DNA of 14,304 nucleotides, taken from an uncultured Opitutia bacterium. Its GTDB lineage: Bacteria; Verrucomicrobiota; Verrucomicrobiia; Opitutales; UBA953. The DNA is taken from NCBI GenBank assembly GCA_903895475.1, contig CAITUF010000152.1, forward strand, positions 1 through 14,304. Reading direction: 5' to 3'. A program made the position numbers and the translations under genes. This document shows positions 6,477-13,577 of the stretch, one piece after another. A model generated the notes under the pieces. It had not been told where the DNA came from and ran no database searches. It worked only from the letters and a program-made list of their open reading frames with translations. How positions within the stretch are numbered: position 1 is the first letter of the stretch; each line of letters starts with the position of its first letter.

Positions 6477-7931
6477 TTACTTCTCTTCGGTCGCGTCCTC
6501 GTTGGCCGCTTCTTCCTTGGCCTGGGCCTGGGTGCTGAGCACGGGCTGGGCGAAGAGGCGACTGTCGTGGAGCTTGGCGATATAGCCTTCGCCGATGAGG
6601 AAGTTGAGGTCGGCGAGCACGCGTGCCTTGGCGGCATCATCGGCGGTTTCGCCGGCGACGGCGAGGGCGACGTCCTTGCCTTGGATGCCGGAAGTCTTGT
6701 CGAGGCAGTCGAAGATTTTCTGCATCGCATCGCTGAAGCTGGACTTCGGGTCGCGGCACTTGCGGCGGACACCACAAGCGTAGGTGATGCCCTTGGAGCC
6801 CTTCTTGTAGAGGTGGAAGCCTTCCTTGCGGAGACGGCCGCGGATGCCGTTGGCGGTATCGAGGGGGAAGTCGCGCTGGCGATCGAGGGCGTAGCGGACG
6901 CAATCACGGAGCGGGCCGGGCGGCATCTCGGCGAGGAGACGGCCGGGGAAGCGAACTTGGTTGCGGGAGATGACGGTGGCTTCGCGGCGGAAGGCCAGCA
7001 GGAAGCCGCGGGCGGCGTCCATGCTTTCCAAACGCTCGGGTTCGCCTTCCTGACGGTCCTTCGGGGCGTATTCCGTACGGGTGGACATGGACTTCTTCCA
7101 GGCCTCAATGGCTTCGGGTTCGCGGACCATCTCGAGGTCGGCCTTAAAGCGGTCAAACGGGGCGTTGGGGCAGGTGCGGGCGTGGTGGTCGCGCAGGGTC
7201 TTCTGGTAGCTGTGGTGGGTCGGCGAGCCCAGGATGGCCCCGGTGCGCTTGCAGCGGGCGACCATTAAGAAGGACCCCTTCGGGGCTTCGGTTTCGACCT
7301 CAACCGTATCGAAGAACTTATCGAGATGGCGGTTGAGCACGTGGCTGACCGCTTCGGCTTCAGTGAGGAACGGCACGCTATCTGGGACGGAAATCGAGAG
7401 CGTCGCATCGGTGCGCTTCTCGGCATCGGCTGGCTTGATGACGATTGAAAGACGATCTTCCTTATCCAAAATCAACTGTGCGACGCTGAAGAGTTCGTAG
7501 GTGATCTGACTTTTCTTCATCGCATCACCGAGCAACTCGAATTTGGCGTCATCGGGGAAGAAGCCGGTCGTCACTACCATCTGCGGGATGGCTGGTTCGG
7601 ACTCGAAGCGATCGCCGCGATCATCGCGGCTAGGACCACGACGGTCATCGCGTGGACCGCCGGGACCACGAGACGGACCGCCGGGACCACGCGAAGGACC
7701 ACCCGGTCCGCGCGACGGACCACCCGGACCACGCGAAGGACCACCGGGGCCACGGTTACCGCCATCACGGAAAGAAGGACGATCGCCGCCTTCGCGGCGG
7801 GGACCCCGACTCGCGCCGATGTTTTCGTTCGGTCCGTCGACCCAAGAGGGGCCAAAACCCAGCGAAGAAAGGTCTATCGGTTTGATAGAATCTTCGGGGG
7901 GGCGGGACGAATCGGCCGGATCGGGAGACAT
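6477..7931 (-). CDS. Conserved-looking protein of unknown function with GPGGPSR-repeat N-terminal region
   Basis: 484 aa from the ATG at 7931. Residues 1-32 are polar, 33-110 form a disordered Gly/Pro/Arg/Asp region with nearly five GPGGPSR copies (about 61-94), and about 115-465 look folded. The tail is Ala/Glu-rich. The folded part is rich in basic residues, contains a Cys/His-rich stretch (RCKRTGAILG, then THHSYQ and DHHARTC) and segments such as RGRLRKEGFHLYKKGSKG. The last folded segment (AKARVLADLNFLIGEGYI) resembles the end of a winged-helix domain. The Arg/Gly-rich tail and basic core suggest nucleic-acid, perhaps RNA, binding, but this is inference; I do not recognise a named family. 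The frame extends upstream to 8102, but that would run antisense through the tRNA gene, so MSPDPADSS at 7931 is chosen. The gene stands alone with its own terminator. Confidence 0.8.
   Translation of the reverse strand: MSPDPADSSRPPEDSIKPIDLSSLGFGPSWVDGPNENIGASRGPRREGGDRPSFRDGGNRGPGGPSRGPGGPSRGPGGPSRGPGGPSRGPGGPRDDRRGPSRDDRGDRFESEPAIPQMVVTTGFFPDDAKFELLGDAMKKSQITYELFSVAQLILDKEDRLSIVIKPADAEKRTDATLSISVPDSVPFLTEAEAVSHVLNRHLDKFFDTVEVETEAPKGSFLMVARCKRTGAILGSPTHHSYQKTLRDHHARTCPNAPFDRFKADLEMVREPEAIEAWKKSMSTRTEYAPKDRQEGEPERLESMDAARGFLLAFRREATVISRNQVRFPGRLLAEMPPGPLRDCVRYALDRQRDFPLDTANGIRGRLRKEGFHLYKKGSKGITYACGVRRKCRDPKSSFSDAMQKIFDCLDKTSGIQGKDVALAVAGETADDAAKARVLADLNFLIGEGYIAKLHDSRLFAQPVLSTQAQAKEEAANEDATEEK
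7654..7754 (-). repeat. 21-bp tandem repeat encoding GPGGPSR
   Basis: About 4.8 copies of a 21-bp unit begin at 7654, 7675, 7696, 7717 and 7738 on the plus strand, each starting GGACC. Copies differ mainly at synonymous positions (GGACCGCC, GGACCACC), so the seven-residue repeat is better conserved than the DNA, suggesting selection on the protein or an old expansion. Confidence 0.9.
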
Positions 7932-8036
7932 TGCGGGTCGAGAGTTGGCAAAGATACCTCGCTTGGCAAGCGTGGGCACAAACGCTTTTTTCTTGCACTG
8001 ATGCCCGGGTGTTCCACTTTCCACCTTCCTTAGATT

Positions 8037-8120
8037 GCTCAGGTGGTGGAATGGCAGACACGCATGCTTGAGGTGCATGTGCCGTAAGGTGTCCGGGTTC
8101 AAGTCCCGGCCTGAGCACCA
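8037..8120 (+). tRNA. tRNA-Leu (anticodon GAG)
   Basis: 84-nt class II tRNA. The acceptor stem GCTCAGG (8037-8043) pairs with CCTGAGC (8110-8116), followed by A73 and an encoded CCA (8118-8120). The anticodon stem CATGC/GCATG (8063-8067 and 8075-8079) encloses loop TTGAGGT, giving anticodon GAG at 8070-8072, which reads CUC and CUU leucine codons. A long variable arm follows, and the T-arm is CCGGG-TTCAAGT-CCCGG. All hallmarks of tRNA-Leu are present. Confidence 0.97.
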
Positions 8121-8130
8121 ATTTGAAGCT

Positions 8131-8165
8131 GGCCCGGTTCAATTTTGAGCCGGGCCTCTTTTTTA
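8131..8165 (+). terminator. Intrinsic terminator of the tRNA-Leu gene
   Basis: GGCCCGG (8131-8137) pairs with CCGGGCC (8150-8156), the stem extending inward through TTCAA/TTGAG with one wobble, and a T run TCTTTTTT follows. It begins 10 bp after the tRNA CCA end and 70 bp before purD, so purD probably uses its own promoter or read-through. Confidence 0.9.
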
Positions 8166-8188
8166 TTCCCTTAAGGCGGCTCTGCGGC

Positions 8189-8192
8189 AGGA
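8189..8192 (+). promoter_or_regulatory. Shine-Dalgarno site of purD
   Basis: AGGA lies 8 bases before the ATG at 8201. It is the clearest ribosome binding site in the window and, with the terminator upstream, decides the purD start against the longer frame beginning at 8123. Confidence 0.6.
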
Positions 8193-8200
8193 ATAGGGGC

Positions 8201-9499
8201 ATGGCTCCGCAGGACAAAATCGACGTTCTCATCCTTGGTTCAGGCGGCCGTGAGCACGCGCTGCTCAAGGCCTGCCTCCGCAGCCCCCGCGTCGGTCAGG
8301 TCCGCGTGGCTCCCGGTAATGGCGGCATGGCACTCGAAGCCGAATGCCTGGAAGTCGACATCAACAGCGGTGCTGCGGTCCTTGACCTCGTCCGCCGCAC
8401 GGGGACGCAGTTCGTCATCGTCGGCCCAGAGGTGCCGTTGGCCCATGGGGTGGTTGATGTCCTCGAAGCGGCGGGCGTCAAGGCGTACGGCCCTTTACAG
8501 GCGGGAGCGCGGCTCGAAGCCAGTAAGGCCTTCAGCAAGGACTTTCTATTTCGCCATAAGATTCCCACCGCGGCCGCTGAGACCTTCCGATCCTTGGAAC
8601 CAGCGCTGGCCTACGTCCGTCAGCAACCGCTCCCCATTGTTATTAAAGCCTCGGGTTTGGCGGCAGGGAAGGGTGTCGTCATTGCGATGAATCACGCCGA
8701 GGCTGAAGCCGCTTTACGCGATATGATGGAAGCGAAGGTCTTCGGGAGCTCGGGCGATGAAGTCGTCATCGAGGAATTCATGCAGGGCGAGGAAGCCTCG
8801 ATTATGCTCATGGTCTGCGGCGAAGAGTATCTCATGCTGCCGCCGAGTCAGGACCATAAGCGCGTGGGCGAAGGCGATACCGGCCTGAATACGGGCGGCA
8901 TGGGTGCCTATGCGCCGACGACGGTCGTCACGCCAGAAGTCGAGCGCCGCTTGCGGGAGGAGATCATCGTGCCCACCTTGCGTGGTTTAAAGGCCGATGG
9001 CATTGATTACCGCGGGACACTCTACGTCGGTATCATGGTGACTTCGATTGGCCCGCGCGTGGTCGAATTCAATGTCCGTTTTGGCGACCCCGAATGCCAA
9101 GTGCTCATGCCCTCATTAGAGACCGACCCGGTCGAAATCATGGAGGCCATCGCCGCTGGCACCTTCCGTTCGGCTTCGGTCCGGCTGCGTCCGGGTTCGA
9201 CCATCATCGTCGTCCTCGCTGCGGGCGGGTATCCTGGCGAAATCCGTAAAGGCGACGTCATCACTTTGCCGCCGCAGCTCCCTGCGGGCGTGGATATCGT
9301 CCACGGTGGCACCAAGCGCTTGCCCGATGGCCAGGTCGTGACCTCGGGCGGGCGCGTGCTCGGCGTCGTCGCTCATGGCGCCACTTTGGCGGAGGCCGCT
9401 CAAAAGGCCTACGCGGTGGTGCCGCAAATCCAGTTTACCGGTTGCCATTATCGTCGGGACATCGGCTACCGCCAGCTCCGCCGCGACGGTGCGGTCTGA
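8201..9499 (+). CDS. purD: Phosphoribosylamine-glycine ligase (GAR synthetase)
   Basis: 432 aa, the normal length. The enzyme joins 5-phosphoribosylamine and glycine with ATP to form glycinamide ribonucleotide, the second step of purine synthesis, in the cytoplasm. Motifs in order: the N-terminal GSGGREHAL (residues 13-21), GPEVPLAHG, the ATP-grasp segment KASGLAAGKGV, SQDHKRVGEGDTGLNTGGMG with the conserved Gly-rich tail, and NVRFGDPECQ (291-300) carrying metal-binding residues. The C-terminal part (VDIVHGGTKR to the end) matches the usual adenylation-clamp region. The frame continues upstream to 8123, but that start lies inside the tRNA terminator region. The phosphatase, rpiB and glyA genes follow on the same strand; GlyA supplies glycine and RpiB ribose 5-phosphate for PRPP, so the cluster has a metabolic logic. 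Forty-two bases separate it from the next gene. Confidence 0.97.
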   Translation: MAPQDKIDVLILGSGGREHALLKACLRSPRVGQVRVAPGNGGMALEAECLEVDINSGAAVLDLVRRTGTQFVIVGPEVPLAHGVVDVLEAAGVKAYGPLQAGARLEASKAFSKDFLFRHKIPTAAAETFRSLEPALAYVRQQPLPIVIKASGLAAGKGVVIAMNHAEAEAALRDMMEAKVFGSSGDEVVIEEFMQGEEASIMLMVCGEEYLMLPPSQDHKRVGEGDTGLNTGGMGAYAPTTVVTPEVERRLREEIIVPTLRGLKADGIDYRGTLYVGIMVTSIGPRVVEFNVRFGDPECQVLMPSLETDPVEIMEAIAAGTFRSASVRLRPGSTIIVVLAAGGYPGEIRKGDVITLPPQLPAGVDIVHGGTKRLPDGQVVTSGGRVLGVVAHGATLAEAAQKAYAVVPQIQFTGCHYRRDIGYRQLRRDGAV

Positions 9500-9541
9500 T
9501 TACGGGTTGAACCGCCCCACCGTCTCGACACTCTCTCGTCC

Positions 9542-10030
9542 ATGCCAGTCGAACGCGATACCGTGACGTTTGTCTGCACAGGGAATACCTGTCGCAGTCC
9601 GATGGCGGAGGCATTGTTGCGGGCGGCTTTGGCGAAGCGGGCCGGCGGGTTGGAGAAATTGAAAGTCGCTTCGTTCGGCTTAGCGGCGCAACCGGGCGAT
9701 CCGGCCTCGCCGAACTCGGTGAAGACGATGCAACGCATTGGACAGGACTTGAAGGCGCACCGGAGCCGTCTCCTATCGCAGGCCGATCTAGATCGTAGCC
9801 TCGTTGTCTTTGGGATGACGGAATCGCACCTCGCGGCGCTCCGGCAACGTTTCGACTCCTTGCCAGAACACGTCCTCCTCCTCCGGGACGTCCTCCCCGA
9901 AGGCGTGGACCGTAATATTCCCGATCCCTTTGGCGGCGGTTACCGCGACTACGAAGAATGCCGCGACTCGATGGTGGAAGCCATCCCCGCCCTGCTGGCC
10001 TTGCTGAAGCACCATTTTATCCGCCCATGA
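9542..10030 (+). CDS. Low-molecular-weight phosphatase, YwlE-type protein-arginine phosphatase candidate
   Basis: 162 aa. The P-loop VCTGNTCRSPMAEAL holds the CX5R(S) signature with nucleophile Cys12 and Arg18, and the general-acid loop is DPFGG with Asp128, followed by RDYEECRD. These are the defining features of the LMW tyrosine phosphatase fold. Thr16 lies in the P-loop position where Bacillus YwlE has Thr11, a residue reported to select phosphoarginine; tyrosine phosphatases usually have Ile or Val there. The DPFGG-x-x-x-Y-x-x-x-RD segment also resembles YwlE. Phosphotyrosine or arsenate-related activity is the alternative. The stop overlaps the rpiB start (ATGA), so the two are probably translationally coupled. 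The ATG at 9542 has no Shine-Dalgarno sequence; it puts the P-loop eleven residues from the N-terminus, close to the usual spacing. Confidence 0.88.
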   Translation: MPVERDTVTFVCTGNTCRSPMAEALLRAALAKRAGGLEKLKVASFGLAAQPGDPASPNSVKTMQRIGQDLKAHRSRLLSQADLDRSLVVFGMTESHLAALRQRFDSLPEHVLLLRDVLPEGVDRNIPDPFGGGYRDYEECRDSMVEAIPALLALLKHHFIRP

Positions 10031-10473
10031 CCACCCCTTTGACCCTTTCCTTTGGCAGCGACCATGGAGGCTTGGCCCTGCGCCGGGATCTCATGGCTGC
10101 CTTGCGTGCCAAAGGCTACACCATCCTCGACCGTGGTACCGAGACCGAGGCCTCCTGTGACTATCCCGACTACGCCCACGCCGTCGGCGCGGATGTGACC
10201 TCGGGCCGTGCCCGGTTCGGGTTCCTCGTCTGCACGACCGGTATCGGTATTTCGATTGCTGCCAACAAGGTCCCCGGCATCCGGGCCGCCTTGGTGCAGA
10301 GCGCCGACGCCGCCGAGCTGAGCCGTCGGCATAATGACGCGAACGTCCTGTGTTTGGGGGCTAAATATGTCGACCTACCTTTGGCTTTGGCCTGTGCCGA
10401 GGCCTTCTTGGCGGCCCAGTTCGAAGGCGGTCGCCATGACCGCCGTGTCGCCAAGATGGAGTCCTGTGGATAA
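10027..10473 (+). CDS. rpiB: Ribose-5-phosphate isomerase B
   Basis: 148 aa, typical length. RpiB interconverts ribulose 5-phosphate and ribose 5-phosphate in the non-oxidative pentose phosphate pathway. The sequence shows the N-terminal SDHGG (residues 11-15), DYPDYA (45-50), the catalytic Cys69 in CTTGIGISIAANK, and RRHNDANVLCLG with the ring-opening His102. Most homologues have CGTG after the cysteine; here the first Gly is Thr70. The start overlaps the phosphatase stop by four bases (ATGA) and glyA begins 60 bp downstream. A related sugar-phosphate isomerase subunit such as LacA/LacB is unlikely given the single gene and the purine context. Confidence 0.95.
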   Translation: MTTPLTLSFGSDHGGLALRRDLMAALRAKGYTILDRGTETEASCDYPDYAHAVGADVTSGRARFGFLVCTTGIGISIAANKVPGIRAALVQSADAAELSRRHNDANVLCLGAKYVDLPLALACAEAFLAAQFEGGRHDRRVAKMESCG

Positions 10474-10533
10474 TTGCCCGCCTTTTCCGTTGTCACGCTT
10501 GCTTCCGCATCTTTCACCTATCTCCCTATTCTC

Positions 10534-11787
10534 ATGACTGCCATCAGCCGCACTCCGCTCGCCCAGCTCGACCCAGAAATCGACGCCCTCATCAAGGCCG
10601 AGCTCAACCGTCAGCAGACGCACCTCGAACTGATTGCCTCGGAGAACTTCACCCTGCCTGCAATTATGGAAGCGCAGGGCAGCGTGCTGACGAATAAGTA
10701 TGCCGAAGGCTACCCTGGGAAGCGCTGGTATGGTGGTTGCGAACAGGTCGACAAAATCGAGCAGTTGGCGATTGACCGTGCGAAGGCTCTCTTCGGTGCT
10801 GACCACGCTAACGTCCAGCCGCACTCGGGCAGCCAAGCCAACGCCGCCGTTTACTTTGCGAGCATCAAGCCTGGTGATAAGATTCTGACGATGAACCTGT
10901 CGCACGGCGGGCACCTCACGCACGGCAACTCCGCTAACTTCTCGGGCAAGCTTTACACCGCTGTCCACTACGGCGTCGGCGCTGATGGCCGTATCAATTA
11001 CGATGAAGTCGCCGAGATGGCTGCGCGTGAAAAGCCGAAGATGATCACCGTGGGTGCGTCTGCTTACGCTCGCGAAATCGACTTCGCGCGCTTCGGTCAA
11101 ATTGCCAAGGAGAACGGTGCGCTCCTGCTTGCTGACATCGCGCACATCGCTGGCCTCGTCGCCGCAGGCGTGCATCCTTCGCCCGTGCCGTATGCCGACT
11201 TCGTCACCACCACCACGCACAAGACCCTGCGCGGACCGCGTGGCGGCTTGATCCTGTGCAAGGCCGAGCATGCCAAAGCCGTCGACTCGGCGGTCTTCCC
11301 GGGTGCCCAAGGTGGCCCCTTGGAGCACGTTATTGCCGCCAAGGCCGTCTGTTTTGCCCAATGTGCGACTCCGGAATTCAAGGCCTACGCCCGCCAAGTG
11401 GTGGCTAATTCGAAGGCCCTCGCCGACGCCCTCGTCGGTCTCGGCTTTGGCTTAATCAGCGGTGGTACGGATAACCACTTGAGCCTTATTGACTTACGTA
11501 AGAGCCATCCCAATGTCTCTGGTAAGGATGCCCAGCTCGCGCTCGATGCCGCTCACATCACCACCAACAAGAATACGGTGCCGGACGAGACCCGCAGTCC
11601 CTTCCAGGCCAGTGGCATCCGCGTCGGCACGGCTGCGGTCACCTCTCGTGGCATGAAGGAGTCGGAAATGCGCCAAATTGCCCAAGCCATCGCTGTGGTG
11701 CTCTCGGATCCCTCTAATCCGGCGAAAATCGAGGAAGGTAAGGCCATCGCCTCGGCCCTGTGTGCCCGTTTCCCCTTGCCCTATTGA
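10534..11787 (+). CDS. glyA: Serine hydroxymethyltransferase
   Basis: 417 aa, the standard size. The PLP enzyme converts serine and tetrahydrofolate to glycine and 5,10-methylene-THF, the main one-carbon source for purines and thymidylate. Visible landmarks: LELIASENFT near the N-terminus, NKYAEGYPGKRWYGGCE, NVQPHSGSQAN, ADIAHIAGLV, the PLP Schiff-base lysine in TTTTHKTLRGPRGG (Lys230), and SGIRVGTAAVTSRG near the C-terminus, where the usual Pro after GT is Ala. The in-frame codon at 10474 immediately follows the rpiB stop, but homologous sequence begins at the ATG at 10534. Its leader is pyrimidine-rich without a Shine-Dalgarno sequence. It provides glycine for the upstream purD product and methylene-THF that complements the dCMP deaminase downstream. 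Confidence 0.97.
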   Translation: MTAISRTPLAQLDPEIDALIKAELNRQQTHLELIASENFTLPAIMEAQGSVLTNKYAEGYPGKRWYGGCEQVDKIEQLAIDRAKALFGADHANVQPHSGSQANAAVYFASIKPGDKILTMNLSHGGHLTHGNSANFSGKLYTAVHYGVGADGRINYDEVAEMAAREKPKMITVGASAYAREIDFARFGQIAKENGALLLADIAHIAGLVAAGVHPSPVPYADFVTTTTHKTLRGPRGGLILCKAEHAKAVDSAVFPGAQGGPLEHVIAAKAVCFAQCATPEFKAYARQVVANSKALADALVGLGFGLISGGTDNHLSLIDLRKSHPNVSGKDAQLALDAAHITTNKNTVPDETRSPFQASGIRVGTAAVTSRGMKESEMRQIAQAIAVVLSDPSNPAKIEEGKAIASALCARFPLPY

Positions 11788-11858
11788 GTTTGTTCCGCAC
11801 TTTTTCGCTTTCATTCCTTTTTATACCCCCTATTCTAAATATCTACCCCACTAACCCC

Positions 11859-12569
11859 ATGAATACCCCTATTCGTAACCGCAAAGGCTTCACGCTCATC
11901 GAGCTGCTGACCGTTATCGCGATCATCGGCATCCTAGCCGCCGTCCTCTTCCCCGGCGTTCAGGGCGTTATGCGCCAGGCTAAGAAGTCCACGGCCCAGA
12001 CCAAGGTACGAAATATCGCCCAGGCCTACATCTCCTTCGCCTCGACGGGCAATAAGTTCGTCAAGCAGGGTGCTTGGAGCCTCACCGCCCCGACCCAAGC
12101 CAACTCGGTCGCCGATTTCGGCGCCGTGCTCGCCTACAACGCCAACCTTGGCGCCGCCGAACTCTGGTACGTAGACGCCGACCAGCTGAACGAATCCGCT
12201 TCTTTCCCGAAGCAGGTCCTCCTCGGCGCCACCGGCAGCCAGACCGTCGACCCTAACTTCGCTACTGGCTCCGTCCAGTACGGCTATCACTCCTGGACGA
12301 CCTTCGTCCCCACCCCCCGCAATATCGACGAAAAGATTCCTCTCTTCTGGGCTCGTGGTCTGACCACCGCCGGCAAGTGGGACGCCACCAACGGCGTCTG
12401 GGGCGCTGAAGGCGGCCACATCGCTTTCGGTGACTCGCACGTCCTCTGGTTCCAGGACACCGCGACTGACGACACCAAGTTCGTCTCCAAGAAGTCCGCT
12501 GGTACGATGACTGCCAACTGGCAGGACGCCGTCTCGGTTGGCACGGTGACCGAACTTAAGTCTAAGTAA
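11859..12569 (+). CDS. Type II secretion/type IV pilin-like pseudopilin with H-X9-DG-like C-terminus
   Basis: 236 aa. The N-terminus MNTPIRNRKG is a 10-residue leader; prepilin peptidase would cut before FTLIELLTVIAIIGILAAVL, leaving a methylatable Phe and the conserved Glu at mature position 5. The hydrophobic helix is followed by a soluble domain without cysteines. Near the end, GGHIAFGDSHVLWF resembles the H-X9-DG tail of pseudopilin-like proteins that are hugely expanded in Verrucomicrobia and Planctomycetes. Codons are strongly biased to C-ending forms (ATC, TTC, GCC), suggesting high expression. No other pilus or secretion gene is adjacent, so it would rely on machinery encoded elsewhere. 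The ATG at 11859 is chosen because it gives a proper leader; the frame is open from 11760 but overlaps glyA. The leader is pyrimidine-rich without a Shine-Dalgarno sequence, and a strong terminator follows. Confidence 0.9.
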   Translation: MNTPIRNRKGFTLIELLTVIAIIGILAAVLFPGVQGVMRQAKKSTAQTKVRNIAQAYISFASTGNKFVKQGAWSLTAPTQANSVADFGAVLAYNANLGAAELWYVDADQLNESASFPKQVLLGATGSQTVDPNFATGSVQYGYHSWTTFVPTPRNIDEKIPLFWARGLTTAGKWDATNGVWGAEGGHIAFGDSHVLWFQDTATDDTKFVSKKSAGTMTANWQDAVSVGTVTELKSK

Positions 12570-12587
12570 GCGACTTTGGTTTCTGCG

Positions 12588-12620
12588 AAAAGCCCCGGGC
12601 CACCGGGGCTTTTTTGTTTT
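12588..12620 (+). terminator. Intrinsic terminator after the pseudopilin gene
   Basis: AAAAGCCCCGG (12588-12598) pairs perfectly with CCGGGGCTTTT (12603-12613) around a 4-base loop, with a T run continuing into TTTTGTTTT. It starts 18 bp after the pseudopilin stop and isolates that gene from menA. Confidence 0.93.
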
Positions 12621-12653
12621 CGGAACCTACCCGATAGGCATTGTTTGCTTAGC

Positions 12654-13577
12654 ATGGCTGCCCTGCGCACATGGATCGACGCTTGTCGGCCGAAGACTTT
12701 GGTCGCGGCGGCGGTACCCGTTGCGGTCGGTGGTGCGGTCATCTGGGCCTATGGCGAGGAGGTCAACGGTCTCAGCCTCTGTCTCGTATTAGCGTACTGT
12801 CTAGCCTTCGCCCTCTGCGTGCAGGTCGCCTGTAACTTTGCCAACGACCTTGGCGATACGCTGCGCGGGGCCGATACCTCCGCACGTGTCGGGCCACGTC
12901 GGGCCGTCGCCAATGGGGACATCACGCCGGCGCAGATGCAGCGCGGCATCTGGATAGCCTGTGTGCTGGCACTCGTTGTCGGTAGCCCTGTCGGCCTGCT
13001 TTCGCCGTGGCTGGCCTTGGCGGGCGTGCTGGCAATCGCGTGCGCTTTAGGCTATACCTTGGGGCCGTATCCGTTGGCCTACAATGGGCTCGGGGACGTG
13101 TTCGTCATCGCCTGCTTCGGCGTGCAAGCGACGGCGTTGACCGCGTGGGCAGCTTGGCTGGACGCCGGTAGTTCTGGTGAACTCGTGCCGTGGACGCCGG
13201 CGCTCCTCGCAGGCCTGGGCTTGGGCCTCTTGGCGGACAATATTCTTTTAGCCAACAATGCGCGTGACCTGGAGACCGACCTCGTAGCGGGCAAGCGAAC
13301 CACTGTCGTCCGTTTCGGTCGGGGCTTCGCGCGTGGCCTTCACGCTCTCAACTTGGCCGCTGGACTGGCCTGCCTGGGCTTGGTCTTCGGTTGGCTGCCA
13401 CTCCTCGTTCTACCTTGGGCAGTCTGGCAGCACCGCGGTTTCCGGCAGGCTCAACACGCGGGGGATTTCGTGCCTTTCCTCGCCCAAGCGGCCGGGTTGT
13501 TGCTGGTGGCCGGTGCCCTGTGCGTAACTGCCGCTTGCCTTGGCCTGACCCCTACAGAATTCTGGATGTCGCGATGA
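12654..13577 (+). CDS. menA: 1,4-dihydroxy-2-naphthoate polyprenyltransferase (UbiA family)
   Basis: 307 aa integral membrane protein with about eight or nine hydrophobic segments. It would attach a polyprenyl chain to 1,4-dihydroxy-2-naphthoate, the membrane step of menaquinone synthesis. Motifs: the N-terminal RPKTL (12-16), the first Asp-rich site NDLGDTLRGAD (residues 64-74) followed by RVGPRRAVANGDI, which is typical of MenA, and the second site NNARDLETD (201-209) followed by GKRTTVVRFG. The frame is open from 12576 but that region is the terminator, so the ATG at 12654 is used; no Shine-Dalgarno sequence precedes it. Other UbiA-family members are possible, yet the RVGPRR pattern favours MenA. 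The stop overlaps the start of the deaminase gene (ATGA). Confidence 0.9.
   Translation: MAALRTWIDACRPKTLVAAAVPVAVGGAVIWAYGEEVNGLSLCLVLAYCLAFALCVQVACNFANDLGDTLRGADTSARVGPRRAVANGDITPAQMQRGIWIACVLALVVGSPVGLLSPWLALAGVLAIACALGYTLGPYPLAYNGLGDVFVIACFGVQATALTAWAAWLDAGSSGELVPWTPALLAGLGLGLLADNILLANNARDLETDLVAGKRTTVVRFGRGFARGLHALNLAAGLACLGLVFGWLPLLVLPWAVWQHRGFRQAQHAGDFVPFLAQAAGLLLVAGALCVTAACLGLTPTEFWMSR

Noticed and set aside
5963..7156. Long minus-strand open frame of 397 codons across the glycosyltransferase end, the repeats and the unknown gene
   Set aside because: It overlaps the better-supported genes on both sides, runs through the terminator and REPIN, and is composed of Ser/Pro/Arg low-complexity translation typical of a shifted frame in GC-rich DNA.
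6378..7268. Plus-strand open frame of 296 codons opposite the unknown gene
   Set aside because: It is antisense to a gene with its own terminator, is Gly/Ala/Val-rich without a recognisable domain, and begins inside the REP arm.
7654..7754. Possible CRISPR array in the regular 21-bp repeats
   Set aside because: There are no spacers; the units are contiguous, keep the reading frame and encode a peptide repeat.
7993..8036. TTGCAC (7993-7998) as a -35 box for tRNA-Leu
   Set aside because: No -10 hexamer lies at a suitable distance; TAGATT (8031-8036) is too close to the tRNA 5' end.
7932..8102. N-terminal extension of the unknown minus-strand gene to 8102
   Set aside because: It would be read antisense through tRNA-Leu; the ATG at 7931 gives a sensible N-terminus.
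8123..8200. Upstream extension of purD
   Set aside because: It starts between the tRNA and its terminator; the ATG at 8201 has an AGGA site and matches the family N-terminus.
10375..11397. Minus-strand open frame of 340 codons opposite rpiB and glyA
   Set aside because: It is an antisense shadow of glyA, which is certain from its motifs.
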